Below, in pieces: positions 13,501-19,317 of a DNA stretch of 64,000 bases. The position numbers and the translations under genes are program-made. The notes below the pieces were generated by a model. The model was not told where the DNA came from, did no database searches, and saw only the letters and a program-made list of their open reading frames with translations. Each line of letters opens with the position of its first letter. The first letter of the stretch is position 1. Source of the stretch: an uncultured Croceitalea sp. (GTDB lineage: Bacteria > Bacteroidota > Bacteroidia > Flavobacteriales > Flavobacteriaceae); the NCBI GenBank assembly GCA_947494805.1, contig CANLWK010000007.1:86542-150541 (forward strand), read 5' to 3'.

Positions 13501-13904
13501 ATACCTACTACTTCAATGATGTGGACAACAGTGACGACAATACCTTCTATATCACTGAAACGAACACATATACCGTTCGTGTAGTTGATGAAAATGGATG
13601 TGAATCCGTAGCTGAGATATTTATGGAATTCATTGATATCGAAATACCGACATTCTTTACACCTGATGGTGATTCGTTGAATGATTACTGGTTACCACGA
13701 AACATTGAACAGTTCCCTAATATCTTCATCAACATATTTGACCGCTATGGACGTAAAGTCTATAAGCTTGAAGACAATGAAGAAGGTTGGAGTGGTCTCT
13801 ATAACGATACCGATATGCCAACCGGTGACTACTGGTATATTATCAAACTCAACGGTGAAGAAGATACCCGCGAATTCATAGGGCATTTCACCCTATATAG
13901 ATAA
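1593..13904 (+). CDS. Giant SprB-like cell-surface adhesin with type IX (type B) sorting domain
   Basis: A 4103-residue secreted surface protein, probably involved in adhesion or gliding. Residues 1-20 are a signal peptide ending SINA before Gln21. About 130-470 resembles the IgGFc-binding N-terminal domain (FKWGGVPN, MATEDNTTI). An Ig-like segment with YQWYGDG (475-545) follows, then a DUF11-type repeat (543-650). Asp-rich calcium-binding thrombospondin type 3 repeats lie near 667-690 and 844-880, with another DUF11 after them. From about 1285, and clearly from 1570, come some 26-29 SprB-like repeats (Gly-Gly-x-x-Pro-Tyr-x-Tyr-x-x-Asp-Gly-Gly pattern). A non-repeat jelly-roll-like insert sits at about 1800-2000. 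Residues 4021-4103 form the gliding-motility-associated C-terminal domain (FFTPDGDSLNDYW ... IFDRYGRKVY), the type B signal for type IX secretion. No PorP/SprF partner gene follows. Confidence 0.93.
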   Translation: MNRKIVLFLFAIGCFFSINAQLSDLHYLPPLKQGQNNAGIREQAIHLSTPEPTTFAVNVYRGTGATPVATFNISNVSPAVYSLSNGDNNIILVNNANTGVVLNNSGLRFESPSGNRFYVNYRGSSSAQSASLTSKGRVAMGTQFKWGGVPNLGAHPSKSNTLGIMATEDNTTIDVFGYDPGCEFRVGNNRAGITADTYQITLNANESFVFETYIGNSPTPAHQDGWIGASIVSDKDIVISNGSINFGRQAGASNRDAGIDQPVPENRLGKEYVFVRGNGNTNGSTEFPLIIATSDNTQIFVNGAATPIATLNNGDYFEVPSSFYSANTVGANMLVQTSKDVYAYQCMAGASQVYTQGLNFVAPVNCLLPDVMDNIPDIRNMAGTVVSGGLTIIAAVNTPDANISVTDGNGAVTLPASNPVAGSTDWKTFYIPNLNGNVSVQSTGPMAIGFFGYNGARGVAGYFSGFDTVPEVTLEIRGGTGCFVGSTIFEATGNFDAYQWYGDGQLIPGANAPSYAPNIAGDYFVRGTKGPCTYDSQAIQALYCDPDIVINKTVDNPEIMEGETATFNIRVRNLGVGPLTNFQLTDNIPTGLTLVNSFTINGSWSGNTWNIGTLNGGETAELELEVRADEIDTLPLLSLTNVVTHTQDQTDANITQDNPIARITVHNDYDNDGVRDITDLDDDNDGVYDEDECENLTFNISGGNAHNSALISVENYLILDIFSLDNSFNLQINGTDIAGEIQFQNAPGNFARFLDGTGYGESGNPQIYSLSGSDGSPLLRVVIDQAGQFELFGARSSNGPLEPMLLTTPPGNFTWNASGNNTISIDQDVVGPTNMRGILLTAGCDTDSDGIPDQLDLDSDGDGCSDANEFYKDSNADGGDGGEYGTGVPVVDATDGTVDAASYVQVFAPEILLGNTSEDLGGTDINGQGVNLGQTFDYVLRFQNTGDDNAVGYTIRNVLPENVTLVNVDTSDAGTTSYTPDAANRTLTFTIPDNLVEVGDPEYSIRITVTVAANCSEFVSACSSQLENLAYSTYQGTLNPATFTDEGGSNSITACPRTPEIASNSLLSDLSSCNQARTVQLCGADVLLSAGSGFTVYNWVLDTNGNGQADASDTVLNDGDPDGDPSTLTVTAIGNYIVEKSAGGTCPDLVERITVERFGTTQTNPIISYFNQVNGDSDTSNDIQGEIVTCSIDGDLLPKVFLCGATDEATIQLGITDADSIVWEQLDESSCGDTGDDCANKNGSCTWNSVGTGNNFTLTDSGEYRVVINYQNGCFSRFYVNVFKNELDVAYTSEDILCNTPGNIRITNVGAGYGFSLLNATDDSVIIPYSDNNGPNFNITSSGTYKVQVTQLDPSTGLPIVGSCVFETEDIGILERNFSVDLDSTPADCNNLGTVTVQALNAAPNYSYELRLDDGSNAGQGSLVSTVAATNDNTHTFPNVNPEDYIVITRTQDGCFDSQNITVNRIPQLTLVANTTDNITCSAGIVNLTPAGGQPNPQYEMAIWSKDGTPLWTDEASIPDAAFDTNTNVLFGYGGTPTAYIPNQDGDYVFIVRDGSGCYGYSNSTRVEDLGSLTISASNSTITCADSATATLTVSVTGGNAPYRYSLDGGTNYQNENTFVNLPAGLYTITVMDATGTPSTACVADFDYEIVQPFRLTASAAIIEDASCNPAGALVKIVNASGGQAPYTYSFDGGSNFSGVDAQNLLAGNYQLIVEDALGCTFDMDLTVPTPPSSPSFSEAVTYDCVGDGTITITPSNITDFTYTYALNGTANTPTDNNVFTGVADGTQTVTVGYMSSLTPSQTQLFIETFGSGPTTQIAEVGPGYCYEPQNGTTTTCNLGPAGILVDGEYTVTNFVTNPIPAYRNPNDHSALVDGRFLAINPSNNLVGSSSIIWAKRNVEVLPNRDVTITFYAYNLRQTGSAGNNPEVEVQLVDTGGAIINSTVTAEIPKNANNNDWYERTVTFNPGANTTVDIVFRSNQPSDDGNELILDDIQAYQLPEVCEQTVDITVVVQDNQEFSAALLDVTDPSCNGATDGAIRFEVSNFDPITGFEYSVDGGTNFTTSIISPVTTTANLSDGTYNVIVRRINDISCSTNFNATLTQPSLIVPTLAQTADFTCFNTGGTLEASATGGTPGYTYQIEDTSNAIIRAFQNDGTFLNVPAGTYQVRVRDLRGCEVVSASTINIAAPQVVDFDLSATACYDGSNNATITITVNGGNGDYTFSLDGGAAMTPDPLTPLTYIFNGLANGSYSIEVTDAFGCSDTDTIDILPNLTATVTIDDVSSCADGSITVSTASGGAGSFVYAFLTTGTTVQDSDFGPSNSITINNTQVGDYDVYVRDNSGTSPYCQFMQTVRIENEPALNVTATPTNAICFGDPGSIEVDITAGLAPFTYRLVDNDNGQPDQVQTGVVNTTRTYFNLLPGTYDVIITDASGCSRTVSGVAITQPDELTADIAGETPASCTGLLTDFGFKFLNYPTTVGFIQFSADGGTSWPGDNSVPGTSDVLTGYASGSTVNPSMRTVDGSGNVCQTDFPPFVIPFPLDDLDITILPIIVDCNELQVSVRGQNGSSPYMYTYTDDPANFNITTPVNGWVGPFAAGVVHDFPGLVPGRTYTFYVRDASLPAPGCVRQSSVNVNDIVTNPMEITATYQPACSGANNGEITYNITDTDGLTEPDMRWALYDIDGNTIRTSGGDITYSNTINITGLAADEYYIEVTQVDAGGSPQCISGSENLLLEQLDPISGSLRKIQDISCEDPGMIAIDNLQGGGGTYTFNVTGPLTFSTGDNPIQIPANSPGGSYTIEIVDQFGCSKPAPFDSITLDLAPNPVISTVDVNNCGTTSIVTINATSAGSALILYSIDGGTTYLNNGGIFNNVTAGSYSASVKDGNGCTDSHPFDVHQSLQAAASLTRNLGCGAGQEAIVSIEATAGSGNYSYEILDGTNVQVDTDTFTTSITATLTVVDTYTVNIYDTNTSSPQCFRTFSIEVVAPTAPDFTVTPNDVTCFGDADGTIVIAEVNNGNNPLNYTISPNVATFNATTNSFENLPDGIYEITGTGPNGCVTTRSNIPVNEPAQITFNVPAVTPFGCTSGNTTNNAIITIDTGSITGVTLADARYDFIDDSTGDVLQSGTNSDYQFTDLAGGDVIVRIVDLKGCNNEVTVTVAPFDQVTSATVTVDDDISCSNLGEDISIDVISSLTNYTANPGNYEFEQLPSGGVQASNVFTDLQPGSYTFIARNRATGCEITVNHVVEEPNTFDVTVEKLADVTCFGDDGSIRLMMSDATYVGSFSWEIFDTNGTPADRSDDGAAIETGNSPGFGPTLPIAVPAGNYLIEVTQDAFPDCSQVRSFNITTPSAPLTLGTPILTDVGCTNDQGSATITPQGGQAPYDITLTNNGTAVSANVSQVNAHTFANLTAGQYSVVVTDALGCPATFTNAFELLLPDPITGNIAATALVCQGDTDASVSISLNPRNVTSNYRYILNAFDDAVGTTLLQSSASQTLPTFLNLGAGFYRITVLDDMGCSFESAIVEIIDPVEPLGMLTTLAELTCQTDAQLELVVSGGTSPYTWSSDGTTFNAMNGINGPNTHVFQNVTDGSYSYFIRDDSNCISSVSNEIIINSVEDLVLTIDESAAVINCNGQSTALIEATASGGLGNYQYGLFGDSGLTNIIRPYSSSDTFADLPQGTYFVSVQSEDCQTTSMAIVIDEPTPLVVNPTITDISCNGAEDGSIVLDVSGGTADYQYAISPNLNQFDDSNIFTGLSAGMYDVIVQDSEGCFELIEFEITEPTTLEMEYTSTPEICAGDEDGTIQVTITGGTAPYSTSLNSNSDSDFVEDRVDFDSLASGTYVVFVKDANGCITNQVVEIESGANINATAEVLYECSGDTPENILVISLEDPTVTSEVLYALDSGDPADMVLEPSFNNMTPGEHFVTIAHANGCINTVTFEVQEFMPLQLVLEQRNINEITALASGGRQNYTYYFNDVDNSDDNTFYITETNTYTVRVVDENGCESVAEIFMEFIDIEIPTFFTPDGDSLNDYWLPRNIEQFPNIFINIFDRYGRKVYKLEDNEEGWSGLYNDTDMPTGDYWYIIKLNGEEDTREFIGHFTLYR
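6300..13600 (+). repeat. SprB-like repeat array inside the adhesin gene
   Basis: The encoded protein repeats a unit of about 85-100 residues. Each has a Cys-containing start (for example DVTCFGD, DISCNGA), a central aromatic strand (APYRYSLDGG, NGDYTFSLDGG, TADYQYAISP) and an end with AGxYxVxVxDxxGC. I count about 26 units by eye. They are diverged from each other, so this is protein-level repetition rather than near-identical DNA. Bases about 7000-7590 are not repeat but a beta-rich insert. Confidence 0.85.
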
Positions 13905-13912
13905 TTAAAATA

Positions 13913-13961
13913 AAAGCAACACTTTTAGTACACAATAACGTGTATATGAAAGTGTTGCTTT
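13913..13961 (+). terminator. Hairpin terminator after the adhesin gene
   Basis: Perfect 13-base arms, AAAGCAACACTTT at 13913-13925 and AAAGTGTTGCTTT at 13949-13961, with a smaller TACAC/GTGTA pairing inside the loop, followed by TTTATT. It starts 8 bases after the adhesin stop codon. Confidence 0.85.
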
Positions 13962-14103
13962 TTATTGAAAACGACCAACGGCATAGCCCAACTTTACCAC
14001 ATCATAGATACAATTGACAACAAACAATTGTGCACCTACAGGACCTCATAGTATCTTCGAGTTCACTAACCATTAAATTTCGGAACCATGTTACCGTTTT
14101 TTA

Positions 14104-17100
14104 ATGAAGCAATTTTTATTTTTTGTTTTGGTATTGCTTAGTTCATTTAGTTTTGGCCAATTAAGTGACTTACATTATTTACCTCCCTTAAAGCAGGGGT
14201 CAAATAACGCAGCAATAAGGGAGCAGGCTATTTATCTCTCAACACCAGAGACCACGTCTTTCACGGTCAATGCGTATCGTGGCACCAATACGACACCGAT
14301 TGCCACATTCAACATATCCAACGTGGCACCTGCCATTTACAATTTATCCAATGGAGACAACAATGTCACATTGGTGAACAATAACAATACTGGAATCATA
14401 CTGACCAATAGTGGATTGCGCTTTGAATCACCTGGAGGTGAGAATTTTTATGTCAACTATCGCGGCAACTCCAACTCACAAGCGGCCTCATTGACATCAA
14501 AGGGTAGGGTTGCCATGGGGCAAAACTTTAAATGGGGAGGGGTTCCCAACCTTGGTGCTGAAAACTCTAAATCGAATACCTTGGGTATTATGGCCACCGA
14601 AGATAACACGACAATTGACCTAACTGGCTACGACCCCAACTGTGAATTTAGGGTCGGCAATAATAGAGCTGGTATTACCGCTGACAGCTACCAAATCGTG
14701 CTTGATGCCAATGAATCTTTTGTTTTTGAAACTTACATTGGCAATGCTCCCACACAGGCACATGAAGATGGATGGATAGGTGCATCGATTGTTGCAGATA
14801 AGGATGTTGTGATAAGCAATGGTTCTTTGAACTTCGGTCGACAAGCAGGGCAATCGAACAGGGATGCAGGTATTGATCAACCAGTGCCAGAAAACCGATT
14901 GGGTAGAGAGTACGTTTTTGTGAGAGGTAATGGTAATACAAATGGCGCAACAGAATTCCCCTTATTGATAGGTACGGCAAATGGTACTGAAATCTTTGTA
15001 AATGGTTCGGCAACACCAATTGCGACCATAAACGATGGGGAATACTTTGAAATACCCAGCAGTAATTATTCCTCAAATACCGTTGGTGCCAACATGTACA
15101 TACGTACCTCACAAGCGGTCTATGCGTATCAATGTATGGCCGGATCCAGTCAAGTATATACCCAAGGACTTAACTTTGTAGCACCAGTAAACTGTCTTTT
15201 ACCGGATACCATGGACAATATTCCCAGTATTACCGATGCTGCTGGCGTAACAGTCACCGGTGGAGTGACCATAATAGCGGCGACTACAACTCCTGATGCA
15301 AATATCAGCGTCAATGATGGAAGTGGTGCAGTAACATTGCCCGCCTCATCTCCGGTGGCGGGAACAACAGACTGGAAAACATTTTACTTACCAAATCTTA
15401 CGGGTAATGTAAGTGTGCAGTCAACTGGCCCTATCGCCGTTGGGTTCTTTGGATTTAATGGGGCAAGAGGATTGGCCGGATATTACTCGGGTTTTGACAC
15501 CATACCAAATATTGATTTGCAGATTACCGGGAATACCTGTTTGCCAGGAGCATCATTGGAAATTGCCAGTGGAGAAATATTTGATGCCTACCAATGGTAC
15601 GAAAACGGAAACTTGATTCCTGGAGCCACTTCTTCTTCATACTCGGCAAGTACTGCGGGCAACTATTATGTTCGTGTGACCAGAGGCCCTTGCAGTTATG
15701 ATTCAAATACACTTGCCGTATACTATTGTAATCCTGATATTGAGCTAATAAAAACTGCTGACCAGGCCATTCTCAACGAGGGTGATACAGTTACCTTTAC
15801 CATCACTGCCCAAAACTTTGGAATAGATCCTGCAACGAACCTCGTAGTTACGGATGCCTTGCCAGCAGGGCTAAGCTTAGTTTCGGCAACACCTAGCGCA
15901 GGTACCTGGTCTTCACCCAATTGGAACATTGGTACATTGACCAGTGGTACATTGGAAACTCTAACCCTAACCGCTACCGCTGACTTCAACAATTTGACCG
16001 CTCCGGTTGTAAACTTGGCCAACATTGCCACTAATAGCCAAGATCAAGTCGATGGTAACATTACCCCTGACAATCCATCTGTAGGATTGATTATAAGAAA
16101 TGATTTTGATGGCGATGGCGTAATCGATGTGCTTGACTTGGATGATGACAATGACGGAATTACCGATTGTGTAGAGGCAAACAATTCGATTACCAATGAG
16201 ACATTTGGGTGGTACTTAAATTCTCCTACAGGTACCTTGGCCATGGACAATACGACAGACGCGAACATTAATACTTGGTTTTTAAACTCAACAACGAACT
16301 ATGCCTTTAATGGAATTACGGCCAATATCCCTAGCAGCACCATTGAAATAAGCAACATTGACTCCAATGATTTTGAGGAAGCCTTTGCTACAAGTGAATA
16401 CATAGAGGTATCATTTACCACAGCAAACGATCTGGTTGACCCAATATTGAACAATATCAACTGGGGGTGGTATCAACCAACGGGAGGGGACTCGTATACC
16501 ATGAGTGCACTACTATCCTCAGATGGGTTTGTTTCAAGTATTACTACGGTCAGCGATTTGGCCATAACCAATGATGGTAGTACCTATCAGGTCTTTGATT
16601 TATTGGATGATGCCTACATACCATTAAACTCAAATACAACGTATACCTTGAGGGTCTATGTATATGCTCAAAATGATGATGACGCAGCCAGTTTTTCTAT
16701 GTTTGACGATATCAATTTCACGGTATCTGCCTGCCAGGGTGTTGATAGTGACTCAGACTCCGTCATGGATAGCTATGAACTCGATGCCGACAATGATGGC
16801 TGTAACGATGCTATTGAAGCCTATGGCAATATCAATGCCGATGGAGGTGACGGCGGCGCATATGGCACGGGAACACCTCCGGCGACAAATGGCGACGGCA
16901 CGGTAACGGCTGCATCGTATACAACTCCTATCGATAGCGACACCAATACCACATTTGACTTTCAAGAAACAGGGGCAACCCCAACAATTACGATACAGCC
17001 CAGTAATCAAAGGGTGTTTATAGGAAACAACGGTACCATCAATCTCACTGAAAGCAATACGGACACTTACCAATGGCAGGTCAGCATTGACAATGGCGGT

Positions 17101-17325
17101 ACATTTAATGATATTTCTGACGGTGTCGATTACTCTGGCACACAGACCAATACGTTAAGTATACTTGTTCCTGATTTAGACAAGAATGGTTACATCTACC
17201 GTGTATTATTATCCAGTGATACCTACATCTGCGACAATACAATTTCTGACGAAGTCGTTTTAAGTGTTGGCCCTAGAACAATCATTACCAATCGACGTAT
17301 TACTTTTCGGGTACGGCCCAACTAA
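14104..17325 (+). CDS. Secreted paralogue of the adhesin N-terminal half, without a sorting domain
   Basis: A 1073-residue protein. It has a signal peptide (1-18, ending SFG), the same IgGFc-binding-like region, Ig-like segment (YQWYENG), DUF11-type domain and thrombospondin type 3 repeats (about 665-690 and 878-905) as the gene before it, with very high identity over roughly the first 550 residues. It then diverges: a unique domain at about 690-875 and an Ig-like domain at about 955-1055 (YQWQVSIDNGG). It ends with a short basic tail, TNRRITFRVRPN. There is no type B or type A sorting domain, and no shifted frame after the stop encodes one. A tandem duplication followed by domain change fits best. 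How it is exported and anchored is unclear. Confidence 0.88.
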   Translation: MKQFLFFVLVLLSSFSFGQLSDLHYLPPLKQGSNNAAIREQAIYLSTPETTSFTVNAYRGTNTTPIATFNISNVAPAIYNLSNGDNNVTLVNNNNTGIILTNSGLRFESPGGENFYVNYRGNSNSQAASLTSKGRVAMGQNFKWGGVPNLGAENSKSNTLGIMATEDNTTIDLTGYDPNCEFRVGNNRAGITADSYQIVLDANESFVFETYIGNAPTQAHEDGWIGASIVADKDVVISNGSLNFGRQAGQSNRDAGIDQPVPENRLGREYVFVRGNGNTNGATEFPLLIGTANGTEIFVNGSATPIATINDGEYFEIPSSNYSSNTVGANMYIRTSQAVYAYQCMAGSSQVYTQGLNFVAPVNCLLPDTMDNIPSITDAAGVTVTGGVTIIAATTTPDANISVNDGSGAVTLPASSPVAGTTDWKTFYLPNLTGNVSVQSTGPIAVGFFGFNGARGLAGYYSGFDTIPNIDLQITGNTCLPGASLEIASGEIFDAYQWYENGNLIPGATSSSYSASTAGNYYVRVTRGPCSYDSNTLAVYYCNPDIELIKTADQAILNEGDTVTFTITAQNFGIDPATNLVVTDALPAGLSLVSATPSAGTWSSPNWNIGTLTSGTLETLTLTATADFNNLTAPVVNLANIATNSQDQVDGNITPDNPSVGLIIRNDFDGDGVIDVLDLDDDNDGITDCVEANNSITNETFGWYLNSPTGTLAMDNTTDANINTWFLNSTTNYAFNGITANIPSSTIEISNIDSNDFEEAFATSEYIEVSFTTANDLVDPILNNINWGWYQPTGGDSYTMSALLSSDGFVSSITTVSDLAITNDGSTYQVFDLLDDAYIPLNSNTTYTLRVYVYAQNDDDAASFSMFDDINFTVSACQGVDSDSDSVMDSYELDADNDGCNDAIEAYGNINADGGDGGAYGTGTPPATNGDGTVTAASYTTPIDSDTNTTFDFQETGATPTITIQPSNQRVFIGNNGTINLTESNTDTYQWQVSIDNGGTFNDISDGVDYSGTQTNTLSILVPDLDKNGYIYRVLLSSDTYICDNTISDEVVLSVGPRTIITNRRITFRVRPN

Positions 17326-17417
17326 TTTGGTAGAACCCTCAATCTTTTTGGATTATCTTGTAACAATTCAGACGAATGTTCGTCAAGTTGTTATAGCAAT
17401 CAAAAAACCAATCCAGT

Positions 17418-18314
17418 TTGGAGACAATACTCACGGTAACCAACCTTACCAAAAAATTTGGCTACCTAACCGCGGTCAAAGATTTATCCTTCACAATAGA
17501 GAAAGGCAATGTTTATGGCATTTTAGGACCCAATGGCAGTGGTAAATCCACCACTTTGGGCATCATTTTAAATGTAGTCAATCGCACAGCTGGTGAGTTC
17601 AGTTGGTTTGATGGCGATATCTCTACCCATGATGCATTGAAAAAAGTTGGAGCCATCATAGAGCGACCCAATTTTTATCCATACATGACAGCTGTACAGA
17701 ATCTAAAGTTAGTCTGCAAAATCAAAGAAGTCAGTGAAGATAAAATTGAAGAAAAATTGGATCTTGTTGGTCTTTTAGATAGAAAAGACAGCAAGTTCAA
17801 AACCTATTCTTTGGGTATGAAGCAACGTTTGGCCATTGCCTCTGCCCTACTCAATGACCCTGAGATTTTGATTTTAGATGAGCCCACCAATGGTCTTGAT
17901 CCTCAAGGAATACACCAAATTCGTGAGATTATAAAGAAAATTGCAGCGGCCGGAACAACTATTTTATTGGCCTCACACTTGCTTGATGAAGTTGAAAAAG
18001 TATGCACACATGTTGTGATTTTAAGAAAGGGCGAAAAATTGTACACTGGGCCTGTTGACGGTATGCTTGCCAGTCACGGATTCTTTGAATTGCGTTCGAA
18101 TGATATCGAAAGCCTTAAGACCCTTTTAGAAGGCAATGCAAATTTCGGTAAGATAGAAAGCCAGAACGGACATCTAATTGCCTATTTAAAAGAAGAGATG
18201 AATGCCGAAGAATTGAACAAATCACTTTTCGAAAAAGGCATTGTGCTATCACATTTGGTGAAACGCAAAGAAAGCCTCGAAGAACAATTTTTAACCCTTA
18301 CCAAAAACAACTAA
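17418..18314 (+). CDS. ABC transporter ATP-binding protein
   Basis: A 298-residue ATPase that powers the permease encoded next to it. Walker A GPNGSGKST (37-45), signature SLGMKQR (131-137), Walker B LILDEP (151-156) and the H-loop His in LLASHLL (about 187) are all present. The C-terminal 80 residues are the extra domain typical of ABC-2 ATPases such as BcrA/YtrB types. The start is TTG at 17418: there is no ATG before the Walker A motif and the domain begins at once (LTVTNLTKKFG). It lies 92 bases after the paralogue gene and 10 bases before the permease gene. The substrate cannot be told from sequence. Confidence 0.92.
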   Translation: METILTVTNLTKKFGYLTAVKDLSFTIEKGNVYGILGPNGSGKSTTLGIILNVVNRTAGEFSWFDGDISTHDALKKVGAIIERPNFYPYMTAVQNLKLVCKIKEVSEDKIEEKLDLVGLLDRKDSKFKTYSLGMKQRLAIASALLNDPEILILDEPTNGLDPQGIHQIREIIKKIAAAGTTILLASHLLDEVEKVCTHVVILRKGEKLYTGPVDGMLASHGFFELRSNDIESLKTLLEGNANFGKIESQNGHLIAYLKEEMNAEELNKSLFEKGIVLSHLVKRKESLEEQFLTLTKNN

Positions 18315-18324
18315 TTACAGCAGA

Positions 18325-19158
18325 ATGGTACGTTTACTACAAATAGAATTCATTAAACTTTGGAACAATAGGGCCAGTAAAATATTGATTACCTCATATT
18401 TTGTGCTACTGACCTCAATAGCGCTGGTCGCTGCCATTAAGTTTGATATCGGCCCTGTAAAGTTTCATCTTGCTGAAGTTGGTATTTTTAATTTCCCTTA
18501 TATCTGGCATTTCAACACATTTGTCACAGCGTTTTTCAAGTTGTTCTTGGCTATTGTTATTGTATCTATGATGGCCAACGAATATAGCAACAAGACCATT
18601 AAGCAGAATCTAATTGATGGGCTGTCCAAAAAAGAATTCATACTCTCAAAATTCTTGACTGTAATATCTTTTTCACTGATTTCAACGGTGTTCGTTTTTG
18701 TGGTTTCACTGATATTAGGAATGTTCTATTCAGACTATAATGAACTGTCGATTATCTTTTCAGATTTGGAATTTATCGGCGCCTTTTTCATGAAGTTGGT
18801 GGCGTTTTTTTCTTTCTGTCTTTTCTTGGGCATCTTGGTAAAACGTTCCGCATTTGCCTTGGGTTTTTTGTTCATTTGGCAGGTATTAGAAGGTATCATT
18901 AGGGGTTTGATTCGTTGGAAGTTGTTTGATGGTGACACAACAGAAACTGTAATGGGTTTTTTTCCATTACAATCCATGTTTAACTTAATCAAAGAACCCT
19001 TTACACGTATACAGGCTGTCCAAACCGTCGCTGATCAAGTTGGTGAAAACATAGAATTGAACTATCATGTACATTGGTATGAGTTCTTGATTGTCATTTG
19101 TTGGACAGTAATTTTTATCTATTCCTCCTACGCATTGTTAAAAAAGCGCGATTTATAA
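18325..19158 (+). CDS. ABC-2 type transporter permease
   Basis: A 277-residue inner-membrane protein. Hydrophobic segments lie near residues 18-37, 60-85, 105-135, 145-170, 172-190 and 252-272, as in six-helix ABC-2 permeases. The N-terminal cytoplasmic stretch VRLLQIEFIKLWNNRASK is typical of this family. It follows the ATPase gene by 10 bases, so the two form an operon and one exporter. The cargo is unknown: a lipid, peptide or drug are all possible. Confidence 0.88.
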   Translation: MVRLLQIEFIKLWNNRASKILITSYFVLLTSIALVAAIKFDIGPVKFHLAEVGIFNFPYIWHFNTFVTAFFKLFLAIVIVSMMANEYSNKTIKQNLIDGLSKKEFILSKFLTVISFSLISTVFVFVVSLILGMFYSDYNELSIIFSDLEFIGAFFMKLVAFFSFCLFLGILVKRSAFALGFLFIWQVLEGIIRGLIRWKLFDGDTTETVMGFFPLQSMFNLIKEPFTRIQAVQTVADQVGENIELNYHVHWYEFLIVICWTVIFIYSSYALLKKRDL

Positions 19159-19317
19159 GCATTGGCGTGATTTCATTACGTTGATTACCTTACTCTTAAA
19201 ATAGTTATACCTTAGGTGTGATAGCTTTTTCAAGTACTTTCAAGCATTACCCTCTTCTATTCAAAAAGATAACCCCTTAAGCTTTATTTGCATCTGCCAC
19301 TTTCGTATTTTTAATTT

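Noticed and set aside
1952-13886. Many short open frames on both strands inside the adhesin gene
   Set aside because: They lie fully inside a long, domain-rich frame, have no recognisable domains and reflect the low stop-codon density of the opposite strand.
14620-15112. Minus-strand frames of 86 and 145 codons inside the second surface-protein gene
   Set aside because: They overlap conserved domain sequence and have no protein-like features or start context.
17264-17545. A possible frameshifted sorting domain after the 1073-residue protein
   Set aside because: I read all frames after the stop; none contains the type B motif (FTPNxDGxND) or a type A sorting pattern.
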